Origin: Blepharisma stoltei
Taxonomy: Eukaryota; Ciliophora; Heterotrichea; Heterotrichida; Blepharismidae
Direction of reading: 5' to 3'
Length of the DNA: 64,000 bases
Assembly: GCA_914767885.1 (NCBI GenBank)
Contig: CAJZBQ010000011.1
Location: forward strand, 1,364,001-1,428,000
Of the stretch, positions 54,044 through 64,000 are shown one piece after another. The notes under the pieces are model-generated. The model ran no database searches. It was not told the DNA's origin and saw only the letters and a program-made list of their open reading frames with translations. Both the position numbers and the translations under genes were made by a program. Each line of letters starts with the position of its first letter. The stretch's first letter is position 1.

Positions 54044-57000
54044 ATGTGGCCATCTCCACAAAGCTCAAAATGTCAAGCCTTTTCACCTAACTTCCCACCC
54101 CGTGAGCGAATAAAAAAAATCTTGTTCGCTCACGGAGGGGGGTTAATTTTTTTTTTTAAAGAATTTATATATAAATTTTAAAGAAATAAAATTTTTTCGA
54201 AATTTAAAAAAATCCCACTTTTCGAAAATTGAAAAGTAAATATTAATTTAATTTATAAAATTTATGTTTTAAAACGCAATTTGTTTAAAATTAAACAGAA
54301 TTAACTCGAAATTTAATGATACTAGTTATCACTTATATATCAAATTTTTTCCTAACTCCCCCCCCCCCCCTCCGTGAGCGAACACAAAACCATTAGAAAA
54401 ATCGCCATTTTTTGACCAAAAACCCACCCTCCGTGAGTGAACAAAAATTTTTTTAATAGAAAAAAATTTTAATGGAAAAAAATTTTGATATATAAGTGAT
54501 AATTAGTATAATGAAATCTAGAGCTAATTCTGTTTAATTTTAAACAAATTGCGTTTTAAAACATAAATTTTGCAAATTAAATTAATATTTGCTTCCCAAT
54601 TTTTGCAAATTAGGATTTTTTTAAATTTCGAAAAAAATATTTTTTATAAAATTTATATATAAATTTTTTTTAAAAAAAAAAATTAACCCCCTCCGTGAGC
54701 GAACAAAATTTTTTTGTTCGCTCACGGGGGGGGGGGGGAGTAAAAAAATTTTTGTTCGCCAAGAGAGGGTGGGATTTTGGGCAAAAAAATAGGGATTTTC
54801 TAATGGTTTTGTTCGCTCACGGAAGGGGGGAGTAAGATAAATTCTCGGCTTGTAGCGAGGCGTGAAACATCTTTATATACAGCTGATTCCTTTACAAAAT
54901 CAAGAATTCATTCACGAGATTTATCTGAATTTTCAAATTCATTTGATATGACTTATTCAAATACTTCACATACCCCAACAAGTCGGCAAAACTACGATTT
55001 AATGTACCTGAAAGAATACAAACAAATTGAAGGAGAATTAGATAAAGACGAAATTGATATGAAAACTTACAATTTCTCTGATAAATATGACTATGAAAAT
55101 GCAGCTAAAGAATTTAATGCTTATTTTCGCTTTTTAGAAAATCTTGGGTACTTAACAAAGAAAAAAGACCAGAGATTAAGTGCTAGTCTATTTAGAGGCT
55201 TATTAGGGGTCGAAAAAACATTTAAAAAATTAATTAGCCAAGAAAGCACACATATAAAGCCAGCTGTAATTGAGCCAAAGAAAAAGATAAAGTTAAAAGA
55301 AATCTCGACGCAGACTCAGGAAATAATAATAGATGATACTATTGCGATGACTGAAGAAGAATTGGAAACTTTGAAAAAATTAAGAATGAAGCTTGAAAAA
55401 ATTAAATTTTCCAAAATAAGTCTTAGACTTTGTGATTTATATGACTCTCTTATAAAAATAAACACAGAAATCCCTGAACTATCATTTGAGCCTGAAACTG
55501 TTGAATTTGAGAGCTTAAATATCATAAGAGATTTAGAAACCAACGTCAAACAGTTCCAATCAGGAATTAAAAATCGGCTTTCTCAGTTATGAGCAAAAAA
55601 AGTCTTTGACATAGAGTGTCAAACTGAATTTATTGAGCAGACTTCTCAAGCAATTATTCCTGACAATAAATATGAAGACCTAGAAATTCAAATCGGGCAT
55701 CTTCGACAAAGATATGATAGGGTTGTTCATGATAAATCTAAACTTGAAGAAGAATTTCATAGGAACAATTTAATCTGCCAAGACATTGCTAAACGTTATA
55801 ATGATTTAGAAAAAGAAAGCTTCACCTATGAAGAGAAAAAAAAATATTTAGAAGACGCAATAAAATTATTAACTCCCTCCCTCCGTGAGTGAACAAAACC
55901 ATTAGAAAAATCGCTATTTTTTCTCAAAAACCCACCCTCCGTGAGTGAACAAAAATTTTTTTATGGAAAAAAATTTTGATATATAAATGATAGTTGGTAT
56001 AATGAAATCTAGAGCTGATTTTGTTTTATTTTAAACGAATTGCTTTTTAAAGCATAAATTTTATAAATTAAATTAATATTTGCTTTCATTTTTTTTGCGA
56101 ATTAGGATTTTTTTAAATTTCGAAGAAAAAAAAATTTTTATAAAATTTATATATAAATTTTTTTAAAAAAAAATTAACCCCCCTCCGTGAGTGAACAAAA
56201 TTTTTTTGTTCACTCACGGAGGGGGGGGGAGTAAGGCAAAAAATTACAGACCTCTCAGAAAATTTAAATAGAAAAAGAAAGAAAAAAATTATCATTAAGA
56301 AAAAAATAGAGGACCTTAATGTAATTTTGACTGGAAAAAGGACGAGGCTTAATCATCTGCTTAATGATATTTACCAAATTAAAATCCATTGGAGAGTTTC
56401 TCAAGAAAAGTTACACCAAATTATGGAAGCGTGAGAAAAAACGACTGGGGTACCATTTGATTTTAATGTAAATATAGATCAAATTATTGAGAAGTACAAT
56501 ATAAAGAAAAGTGACTCAGAAGCAAGTATCCACTTGTCAGATGACGATGAGGTAGAAAAAATAGGCCCACAAAAAGAAGTAAAATCCATTAAAAAAAATA
56601 AAAAAATATCATCACCTGAGTCTTCTGGATTATCTCAAGAAGAAAGTATCAGCAGTGAAGAAAACAAAAATTCTGCTGAAATCCCTGAGAAAATTGGAAA
56701 ATCTCGTCGAATACAAAGGAGAACCAGAAAATTCGCCCAAACTCAGCCTGAAAAATTAGCTTCTCGGCAAAACACAAATGAGTCAACCAGACATTCTGAA
56801 GAAAAAAAAATAATAAAAAAGCCATCAAAAATATTTTCAACACCAACTTCAAAAGAAGGAAATTTAAATGCAGATTCTAACAAATTAGCTACACCCCATC
56901 ATGAAAATAATTTAAATACTAGCAAATTATTATCTAAAAGAATTATAAGAGAAGAAAGTGCAGAAATTTGCCAAAATACTCCAAGCACTTTTGAAAATAC

Positions 57001-57265
57001 TAATAGCCGGCTCATAGAAAGCCCTGAAGATTTATTTATTTCTTCTTTAAATGAAAATCAGCTTCAATTATATTTAAAGTTAAAAGAGCAATTAGAAAAT
57101 GACGCTTTGTATAAAAAACAACAGAAGTTATTGCATAATTCAAAATGGACTCAATATATATTGTGCTGAATTAAGCATATTAATTTAGCTGTAGCCATTT
57201 TATTAATAAATTTAAAAATAAGGTATCTTATTATTACTATAGAACAGTGATGATCTGCAGCTTAA
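54044..57265 (+). CDS. Long coiled-coil protein, unknown family
   Basis: 704 residues after removing two inserts (54088-54832, nested MITEs; 55870-56231, MITE). The N-terminus MWPSPQSSKCQAFSPKIN spans the first join. A charged helical region follows (YEDLEIQIGHLRQRYDRVV, NNLICQDIAKRYNDLEKE) and continues across the second join (DAIKLL-RQKITDLSENL). The C-terminal third is Ser/Lys/Glu-rich and likely disordered, with TGA Trp codons. The last ~30 codons are more hydrophobic and end in two TGA codons before TAA, so the true C-terminus is less certain. A centrosomal or basal-body scaffold is plausible but not shown. Confidence 0.75.
54088..54832 (-). mobile_element. Outer MITE of a MITE-in-MITE pair, acts as IES
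   Basis: Flanked by TAA. Reverse orientation with worn hairpin end. It is split by a second, fresher copy (54353-54740); without it the outer copy is 357 bp. Removal of the whole joins QAFSP to KINSRL. Confidence 0.92.
54353..54740 (+). mobile_element. Inner MITE of a MITE-in-MITE pair, 388 bp
   Basis: Flanked by TAA within the outer element. Complete ends; sequence close to the 28,614 and 52,977 copies. Confidence 0.94.
55870..56231 (+). mobile_element. CTCCC-family MITE, 362 bp, in coiled-coil gene
   Basis: Flanked by TAA. Terminal repeats use the GTGAGTGAAC variant. Removal joins DAIKLL to RQKITDL. Confidence 0.93.
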
Positions 57266-57269
57266 TTAA

Positions 57270-57701
57270 ATGCATCATACCTGCGAATTTACAACTTTAT
57301 ACACCCCAAGAAGCCGCTCCAAAAGTCGCTCTATTTCACGACCCAAGAGGCCTTATACAAGAGCTGAAGGTGACACCTTGTTTGTCGGAAACCCCAAAGT
57401 ACTTATCCATAAACCTGCCATTCTAGATAACTTCAATATAGAATACCAAGGAAACTTAGACCCAGCAAAAGCTAAAAAATTAAGAGGGATAGGCATGCTT
57501 ATCAGCATATTTAAAGGTGACCCAGATTTTGAATTTTTATCACCTAATATTAAGAAAGAGATGATTAAATGCTTAGATGGACACGATGATAAAAGGTGTA
57601 GTGAAGAGTGCATTCATTTAAAAAGAGTTTTACAAGTAAGGGCAAGGTCACGAGGAGTCCCTTATCCGATAAAAACTTCATCAATTGATGCTGATTTATA
57701 A
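57270..57701 (+). CDS. Unknown protein of 143 residues
   Basis: Begins MHHTCEFTTLYTPRSRS with an Arg/Ser-rich stretch (RSRSKSRSISRPKRPYTR) that looks like a short RS domain. A folded-looking part follows (GNLDPAKAKKLRGIGMLIS, FEFLSPNIKKEMIKCLDG) with a C-terminal Cys/His patch (HDDKRCSEECIHLKRV) that could bind a metal. The upstream gene's stop lies only 4 bp before this ATG. Family not recognised. Confidence 0.65.
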   Translation: MHHTCEFTTLYTPRSRSKSRSISRPKRPYTRAEGDTLFVGNPKVLIHKPAILDNFNIEYQGNLDPAKAKKLRGIGMLISIFKGDPDFEFLSPNIKKEMIKCLDGHDDKRCSEECIHLKRVLQVRARSRGVPYPIKTSSIDADL

Positions 57702-58171
57702 TAGTACCTATAGGTATAATACATTTAAATTTAATAATTGCGAAATATAAAAAACTGCAGAATAAGGTAGGAGCTACTTAGATATTGGTTATTAGAGAAT
57801 GCTAAGCGTAATCAGATATCATTTATTTCCTATGCAGCCATATATAAAACTTATGATATGAGCTTATATCAATAAAAATAAGGCAAATATTTTAATTTAT
57901 CTAAGAAGTACTTTTATATTTGTTCAGATTTGCTTAGCCCTATTAACTTTTTATGATTTTTCAAAAACTGTATCAATCCAAATTATTATGCAGAATTATT
58001 TTTTATCGTAATATTTTAAGTATCATGTCTTATGAGCTTATCCTTACTATTATACTAGTTAGCTAAAAATTAAGATATAACACCTAAATTTAGGAGAAAT
58101 TAAATAAATATGAAAATTTAAGGAAGCACAGGCAGTAATAAACAGAATTAACGAAATTTATAAATAATTCA
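57702..58171. other. Gene-free spacer between convergent genes
   Basis: About 470 bp, AT-rich, no recognised feature. Confidence 0.5.
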
Positions 58172-58546
58172 TTATATATCTTGCATATACTCATCACGAA
58201 GCCTGGCAGGAAGTGAAATAAAATCTGGGAAATATTTGCTGTTTTTTGCGCATATTCCTTTGCTCAATTCATTCATATAACTTTCTAACCCAACTTTTCT
58301 TTCCTCAATGTCTTCAGAACTAACTTTACGAAACAAAGTCTTAAACAGCATTTGGCCAGGGAAATGAGGAAGTGGCTGGTTGATAGAAATTCTAATTAAT
58401 TTCATCACCCTATGAAGTTCTAAGAACTCTGAATAGCGTTTTTCAAGGACAACTTGCCAATCCTTATACTTAACCTCAAATTGGTATATGAAATGCTTAT
58501 CGGATTTGTCACTTGCTTCTCTTATGGATAGGAATTTGAATTCCAT
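58172..58546 (-). CDS. PX-domain protein (sorting-nexin-like)
   Basis: 124 residues from MEFKFLSIREASDKS. The PX fold is visible: strands to FIYQFEVKYKDWQVVLEKRY, the RYSEF motif (Arg contacts the 3-phosphate), then the Pro-rich loop LPHFPGQ and a helix (KVGLESYMNELSKG). PX domains bind phosphatidylinositol 3-phosphate on endosomes. The protein is little more than the PX domain. The open frame continues ~11 codons upstream without ATG, so an unseen exon behind an IES is possible. Confidence 0.85.
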   Translation of the reverse strand: MEFKFLSIREASDKSDKHFIYQFEVKYKDWQVVLEKRYSEFLELHRVMKLIRISINQPLPHFPGQMLFKTLFRKVSSEDIEERKVGLESYMNELSKGICAKNSKYFPDFISLPARLRDEYMQDI

Positions 58547-58977
58547 TGGTTTTTTTAATATTTTATAATAATCATGCAATTTTCACCTCGGAATTTATTG
58601 ATAAATATTACGATAACTAAGGAAGCAAAGAATTAAAATTTTTTGGGCATTTAAGATAAAATTCCAATTTATACATGAATCTTAAAAACTTATGAAAAAA
58701 TAAAGTAATTTTTACAAAACTGTTTTATAAAGAAGAGCCATTTTTACTAAGCCCACTTCTGGAAACAAAAAGCATTACGTCACCAGAATATAATGAAAGA
58801 GTTTAAAAAAAGTACTAATAAATTAAAGCACAAGTGTCCATCCTCATTCAAAATATCTTATAGTGCCTTGAAATTCCACACGTGGACTGCCCTCTCATCA
58901 AAATTTTAAATAATAAGCATTTTTTAATAAAAATGTTCAATTTTTGCTTATTAATTCTATCAAAAAATTATTATCAG
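58547..58977. other. Gene-free spacer
   Basis: About 430 bp between two minus-strand genes; nothing recognised. Confidence 0.45.
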
Positions 58978-60855
58978 CTAAAATATATCAGGCAAATCAG
59001 AAAAATCTCCTATCTCTTTAGCTTCCCAGTAGCCACCTTTATAAACCCATTCATCATCTTGATACACAAACCACCTTGGCTTATACTCAATCCCTCTATC
59101 TTCTCTTCTCTTTCTTGCATCTCTTTGCTTTTCTTCTAACCTCCACTTTTCACTTGCAGCTAATTTTAGATTTCCATTTTCCAATGCTCGTTGATCAGGC
59201 CTTTTTCTTACATCAGTTGGCGGTAAATTATTAAAATGCTCAGGCAATATATTTAACTGTAAAGCAAAATCAGAAAAATAATAGCTCATTTCATGATTGT
59301 CTGGATATGGGGCCATTTCGAATCCCTTTATGATTTTTCCTGTCGAATTTTCTTTGATGTTTACTTCCTCATTCCATTTTCCTTCTAAAGAATATTTTTC
59401 AACTCCATAATTATCATAGACCCCTCCTTCAATCTCATAATTGACTTTTTCAAACATCCCTCGTTTTTTATATACAACAGTCGCCCTATCTCCTGTAGAA
59501 AAATTGGACATTTCTATGGTCCCTGACAAATCAATATAAATTTTTCCCATAATGAAATTATATATATTTGTGTTTGGCTTGTGGAAAATAAAATGGTCGT
59601 TGAATTCTTTTAAAATTAAATGGAAAGCGCCGACAAGGTTTGCCTGAATATAAGTGCCTTTAAAGCGGGTTTTTACTTCGGTGTTTCCTCAGTATATATA
59701 TTTAGGATGTTCTGTGTGCATTGCTGCAATAGGTGGATGATGGCTTACTTGTTCAGAAAGACAGCGAAAGCCTTTGGTTTCTAATTCAAAAGTTTCCCCT
59801 AACAGAGGGTTAAATGGCTTCATTGTCCGATTAATACACATAGAAAATTGACTTATAGCAAAACACGCTACAAGAGCAAGGCGCAGCTGAGGATCTTTTT
59901 CTTCACAAGCCCTTTCTATAATTTCAGAATAAGTCATATCTTCAGTAACTCTTTGAATAAAGCTTAAAGGCTCGTTAAAATAAACCGGGACAGTAATTTT
60001 ATAAAATTCTTTTCCAATTGAATCTTTTACAACTTTCCAAATATTCATCCTTTGGTTCGGGTTTCTTAGGACTGGCAATGATTTTCTATGAGGAATTATT
60101 TTTAAATTATTTTTTTCAGAATCATCAGAATAATGACTTTTGGCGTCCTCAAATTCGATTTCTTCAATCTCTTTGCATTCTTCTTCATATATTACTTTTT
60201 GTAAACCTACAGGCTTTTCTAGCTCAAAAATAGGCTCAGAATAATTCATATCCAAGCTCTGCCTTGGAAGAAACTTTTCTTCGTCAATAACTGTGCTATT
60301 TATACTAAGCCTCGGCTTATGTTCTTCTTCATCAATCATAGCAAGAGCTTCCGAAGCTACTTTTTTGATTGCATTAGATAATGATAAAACTGAGTCTAAA
60401 CCTGGGATACTTTGTATGACTAATGGAGGAATCATGTCAACTGCTTCCTGCATTTGTGCATGAATCCCTCATATTTCACTTAATTTTAAGGCTAAGGAGT
60501 GAGTGAAAGCAGAATTGTCAGGGAGAATTGGGCTTCTTGGAGATAAATTTGACAGAGATGGCGGCAATGATAGGTGGATGTGGGCGTCCCGTTGGGCTTG
60601 TTTTAAAGCTTGGATTCATTGAGAAGCTTCTTTTGGAGAAGAAGCTTTAAGGTAATAAGAAATTGTGTCCCCTTCTATAGAAAATCTTTTGGGATCAGCT
60701 GGGTGCTTAACGATCTGTGAGCTTAATAGTCTCATTTCTCCTTTCTTTTTGGAGTCTTTATTTTTAGAATAGCTTATAAGCCCATTTTTCACAGAGAAAT
60801 ATCTTCTTTTCCACCCATAAACATAATTAGTCCATTTCATCAAAAACCCTTCCAT
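58978..60855 (-). CDS. Oxysterol-binding protein (OSBP/ORP) with PH domain
   Basis: 625 residues, the longest uninterrupted gene in the second half. An N-terminal PH domain (MEGFLMKWTNYVYGWKRRYF, ending ASQWIQAL with TGA Trp) is followed by a helical linker and an acidic stretch. The lipid-transfer domain contains FNPLLGETFE and EQVSHHPP, the ORP fingerprint, then the strand-rich barrel (VKTRFKGTYIQANLVGAFH) and a C-terminal RRWRLEEKQRDARKR-like helix. ORPs exchange sterols and PI4P between ER and other membranes. There is no clear FFAT motif. Several Trp are TGA (KYIYWGNTEV). No IES interrupts it. Confidence 0.95.
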
Positions 60856-60921
60856 TATATTTGCTCCAATAAACGTGAGAAAGCAATTTTTGTGATTTTT
60901 GTTTATTTAATATTATTTTCT

Positions 60922-61481
60922 ATACATAAAATGGCAGAGAAGAGTGACTTTCACCTTAGTGGCAGAGGTCCTTATGTATACCAGACATGGTTTTTGAGCT
61001 GTATTTATGGCTCTGCTATAGTAAGTAACCTCAATGAGGCAGGGGAAAGACTGAACGCCCCTGTTTTTGGTCCTGACTCCCTGGGCAGTTAAATACATCT
61101 CTCTTTTTTCCAGTAGAGCAGCATAGTAGGTGTCCGATGTGAGGCAGGGTAACATGCTTGCTTTGGTTGGCAAAAGTTGTTGAGATCTTTCTCGGGATGA
61201 CCGGAAAAGAGGGGAGGCAAGCTAGACAGTCAAATGGAAGTCAAAAAAGGTCATAGGAAGGCGTAAGGTTGGTGTAAACTTGGGCGACATATTGGATTGT
61301 AAATGGAGGGGCTAAGCTAAACCAGTAAATGGCCTTAGGCCTTCTCCTCTACTGGTAACCAGAAGTTTCTGCTGGGGCTCAATGCGGGCATGCTCTGCTA
61401 CCCCATAGTATATCACTGTGAAGCCGCAGCTGACGAAGTGGTACTTACAAGACTTTACTAAATCTAATCTAATCTAATCTA
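60922..61481 (+). mobile_element. Retroposon-like insert with TCTAA-repeat tail
   Basis: GC-raised block ending in four to five tandem TCTAA units. Flanked by ATATTATTTTCT (60,910-60,921) and ATATCATTTTCT (61,482-61,493), one mismatch in 12. No terminal inverted repeats or long frame. The simple-repeat tail gives the orientation and suggests a LINE fragment or SINE. It sits just upstream of the OSBP start. Confidence 0.7.
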
Positions 61482-61493
61482 ATATCATTTTCT

Positions 61494-62889
61494 GCAAGAA
61501 GTTAAGCATCTTTCTAATGAAAATTCATCAGGTGCTATAATCAACTAATTTAAATATATAATTCGATTGAGTTAAATAAGTAATAAAGTTTGAATTATAT
61601 CAAATTTATATAAAACTTAAGAAAACAAGCAAAACAGCTTAAAAATACTGCAATTTTTAATATAAAAAGCCTATCTGATACTTAGCAGGCTTGATATTTG
61701 TTAAAATTTGGTAATTTTTACTACTAAGAATTGATTGTGAGCTGGAATTCAATTATACTAATTGCCAGAGAATGGCGCTATTTGCGCCATTCTCTGGCAA
61801 TACGAAAAATCGGCTCCACACGGGAACGATTTTCCACGTGTGGAGCGATTTTTTCATACGTGGAAGTCGTTCCCGTGTGGAGCCGATTTTCGGTTGCCCT
61901 AGGATGGCGCTATTTGCGCCATCCTCGGGCAATTTCTATATCTAATTTAGACAGCAAAAATCCAAGAGAAATAATTGGCATAAGAGTTTTACCACTTATG
62001 GTTTATCAGCTTAAACGCCACCAAATGATTTAAAATTTTAGATGCTTGGCAATTAATTTAATTTTTCATTGAAATAGTATGTGTGTTGCGGACTTTGACT
62101 AAAGAGAACAGTCTCTATAGGGAGATTTGCTACATTTTATATCTCCTTCTTTTGACCCTCATAAGGACTGCCTTACCAGGAACACAAGAAGGATAAACTT
62201 TGATCCCATATTTATTTATGATCACTCATAAAAGTCATATAATAACATAAAATAAATAGAAAAAACTTTATATTTCTCTACTGATATTCTCTATTTTATA
62301 AAAATGTTTCTATTTATTATAAATAGGCACATTTAAGATTAAAATTAGCAATTTTATTAAACGTTTTTAAGCTTATTTGGCTTTTAACGATTGAACTTTA
62401 AAATATAAATTTTTACGCAATTAATATATTTATTGCAAAATAGGAAATTTATTTTTGGGTCATTAATTTTTAAGCTCCTGATTTACCAATCAGATCGTAA
62501 AATATTCGTATTGAATAATTGAACTCTATTTCATATTTCTTATGAATCTCTAGATAAAATTATAATAAATTATTTATTATAAAAATTTTTCTTTCTATTT
62601 ATATATTTGCATTATTAAATATTTAGCTTATATTGCACATACTTATTAAAATCTCTTCAGATGTCTTTAAAAAAGACTATTTATTGTTTATTCAATATAA
62701 CTTATCCCTAAAATGATATGATTACAAACTATTATTTTCAAAATAGTTTATATTAAATTATTTAATAACTTTGACCACTAATCAATTAGAAAGTAAATAA
62801 TCTCAGAGCTGCTTTTGGGTCTATTTAGAAAAACTCTTCTATTTTTTTGTTGACATAATGAAATTAGTAAGAGGATAATATTTTCAGCC
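61494..62889. other. Gene-free region with one palindrome
   Basis: About 1.4 kb, AT-rich. Apart from the palindrome at 61,761-61,932 no gene or repeat is recognised. Confidence 0.5.
61761..61932. repeat. Hairpin-capped palindrome, about 170 bp
   Basis: Left cap: ATTGCCAGAGAATGGCGC, loop TATTT, perfect 18-bp return arm. Right cap is the same hairpin with a few changes (CCTAGGATGGCGC...GCGCCATCCTCGGG). Between them is a larger inverted repeat built on CGGCTCCACACGGGAACGA and its inverse. Related in layout and inner sequence to the element at 37,860. Confidence 0.88.
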
Positions 62890-64000
62890 ATGGTTATTTG
62901 CAAGCTCACAAAATGCCTTTTTGAACAAACTATAGAGTGCTGTGGTCAAGGGTGATGCAAGCGGCATTATATAGAACACTCTTCAGTAGACCTACAAAGT
63001 CATAAAGGCAAAAAACTTTATCATGCAGTTAATGTAGAATCTAAAAATGAAATATTAAACTGGCTTTACGAAGTAAAACGCAAATTATTAGGATTGCTAA
63101 CAAAAATTACAATTAAATGAATCAAAAAATTTAAGAAAGGCTATCCAGGCTATTTTCTTATCAAAAAAATCAGAGATGTTATGATGAGCTGTAGAGAAAT
63201 AGAATTAAAGGTCATATATACTTTTGAAGTTCCTAAAAAAATTTGCTACAATCCTATTGAGTATTTTTTGACTCAGCCTTTAGATAAGACGAAAATTTAT
63301 TTAAAGCATCTAAATCTTGACTTTTCTGATGTAGAGCATTTGGAAAAAGTTCAAAATCACCTTTACAACTATAATTATTTAGCTGATGTAGAGGATTTCC
63401 ATGGTGGAGAAATTATAAATGAAGACCAACTTCTAACAGAGCTTTTTAATCTTGCTGGAAGCTTACTTTATGACGATGAATATTATCAAGCTAAATGCTT
63501 ATATAAGGAATGCAGAAGAATTTTTGAGAAAATTAAATACCATAAAAAAATTGACTTATTTTTTATTGATTATTACATATTTATGATTAATCACAAAATA
63601 AAGGACTACCCAATTAATTCTCAACCTGTCCCAAGACCAGAGAATTTTATTAGTCCATACTTTGTGGAATTTTTGGAATTTATTTCATGCATATATTTAG
63701 ATTGAAATGAAAAATATGAGCCAAGAAGGTTTCTTAGAAATACAAAATCAATTTCTAAAGAAGCTTTTCGCAAAGATAATGATAATTATGATGAGTATGG
63801 TTATATTAATTGGATGGCATTTTGAAAAGGAATAATGTATCTCTATAGGACTAGTTTAAAGAAAGCACTTAAATTCCTAGAATCAAGCGAAATTTATTTT
63901 CAAAATACTGGCCAATTATCATATTTAGCTCTTTCTGAGTATCTATTAGGATATTTGTACATAATAAAAATAAAAGCTGGAAAAGGCAAGCCTTATTTAA
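62890..64000 (+). CDS. Cys/His-rich protein, truncated by window end
   Basis: About 370 codons from MVICKLTKCLFE to the window edge, still open. The first 30 residues have a compact Cys/His set (CKLTKC, CCGQGWCKRHY, Trp from TGA) that could be a B-box-like zinc finger. A helical basic segment follows (LLTKITIKWIKKFKKG), then an acidic helical region with possible TPR-like pairs (LFNLAGSLLYDDEYYQAKC, SEYLLGYLYIIKIKAGKG near the edge). Several Trp are TGA. The domain order suggests a ubiquitin-related or scaffold protein; family not certain. Confidence 0.75.

Noticed and set aside
28614-56231. CRISPR-like array from the recurring CCGTGAGCGAACAAAA units
   Set aside because: The units are terminal repeats of scattered mobile elements in both orientations, not regularly spaced repeats with unique spacers.
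1-64000. tRNA, rRNA or telomeric repeats
   Set aside because: None could be recognised by eye; a covariance search would be needed to exclude short RNA genes.

Overview
This looks like germline (micronuclear) DNA of a heterotrich ciliate, most likely Blepharisma. Four things in the sequence point there. (1) It is AT-rich, with compact genes on both strands. (2) In-frame TGA occurs repeatedly at conserved tryptophan positions, while genes end at TAA or TAG, which is the Blepharisma code. (3) Three genes contain 15-nt GT...AG introns. (4) Many genes are broken by inserts bounded by TA that restore the frame exactly when cut from TA to TA, leaving one TA. These are internal eliminated sequences (IESs). 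Once IESs and introns are removed, all but one of the interrupted genes read without a stop and have a length divisible by three; ZNF207/BuGZ needs one further, unidentified excision. The IES edges are inferred from reading frame and protein family fit, not from somatic DNA.

Layout. 1-3.4 kb: two unknown basic proteins and a GC-richer retroposon-like insert. 3.4-9.9 kb: membrane cyclic-nucleotide phosphodiesterase, histone-fold protein, CFAP97-like protein, DDX19/Dbp5-like helicase. 10-21 kb: coiled-coil protein, RING protein, CDPK, ZNF207/BuGZ, COMMD protein, Crooked-neck splicing factor, amino-acid transporter. 21-28 kb: coiled-coil protein, secreted protein, folate-biopterin-type transporter, 2-oxoglutarate dehydrogenase E1. 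28-37 kb: kelch protein, F-BAR/KIAA0513-type protein, UFD1-like protein, Cys-containing protein, CCCH/AlbA protein. 37-40 kb: mostly gene-free. 40-50.9 kb: SCP-type phosphatase, disordered RRM-like protein, small proteins, channel with two cyclic-nucleotide domains, coiled-coil protein, mitochondrial-type protein, AGC kinase. 51-64 kb: MOSC protein, REEP-PH protein, long coiled-coil protein, PX protein, OSBP, a second retroposon-like insert, and a truncated Cys/His protein.

Repeats dominate the non-genic content. One MITE family, with terminal repeats around CCCTCCGTGAGCGAACAAAA, is present in about 13 copies, most of them inside genes. Eleven copies with readable ends have an exact 3-bp TNA duplication (TAA, TTA or TCA). 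One copy sits inside another copy and one inside an unrelated palindromic IES. A second TIR family is nested in a third, and two hairpin-capped palindromes are also present. I recall a published abundant Blepharisma MITE attributed to a pogo-type transposon; whether this is that family cannot be checked here.

The genes are ordinary housekeeping, signalling, trafficking and cilium genes with no operon logic. The unusual biology is the editing system: coding sequence is usable only after dozens of precise excisions.
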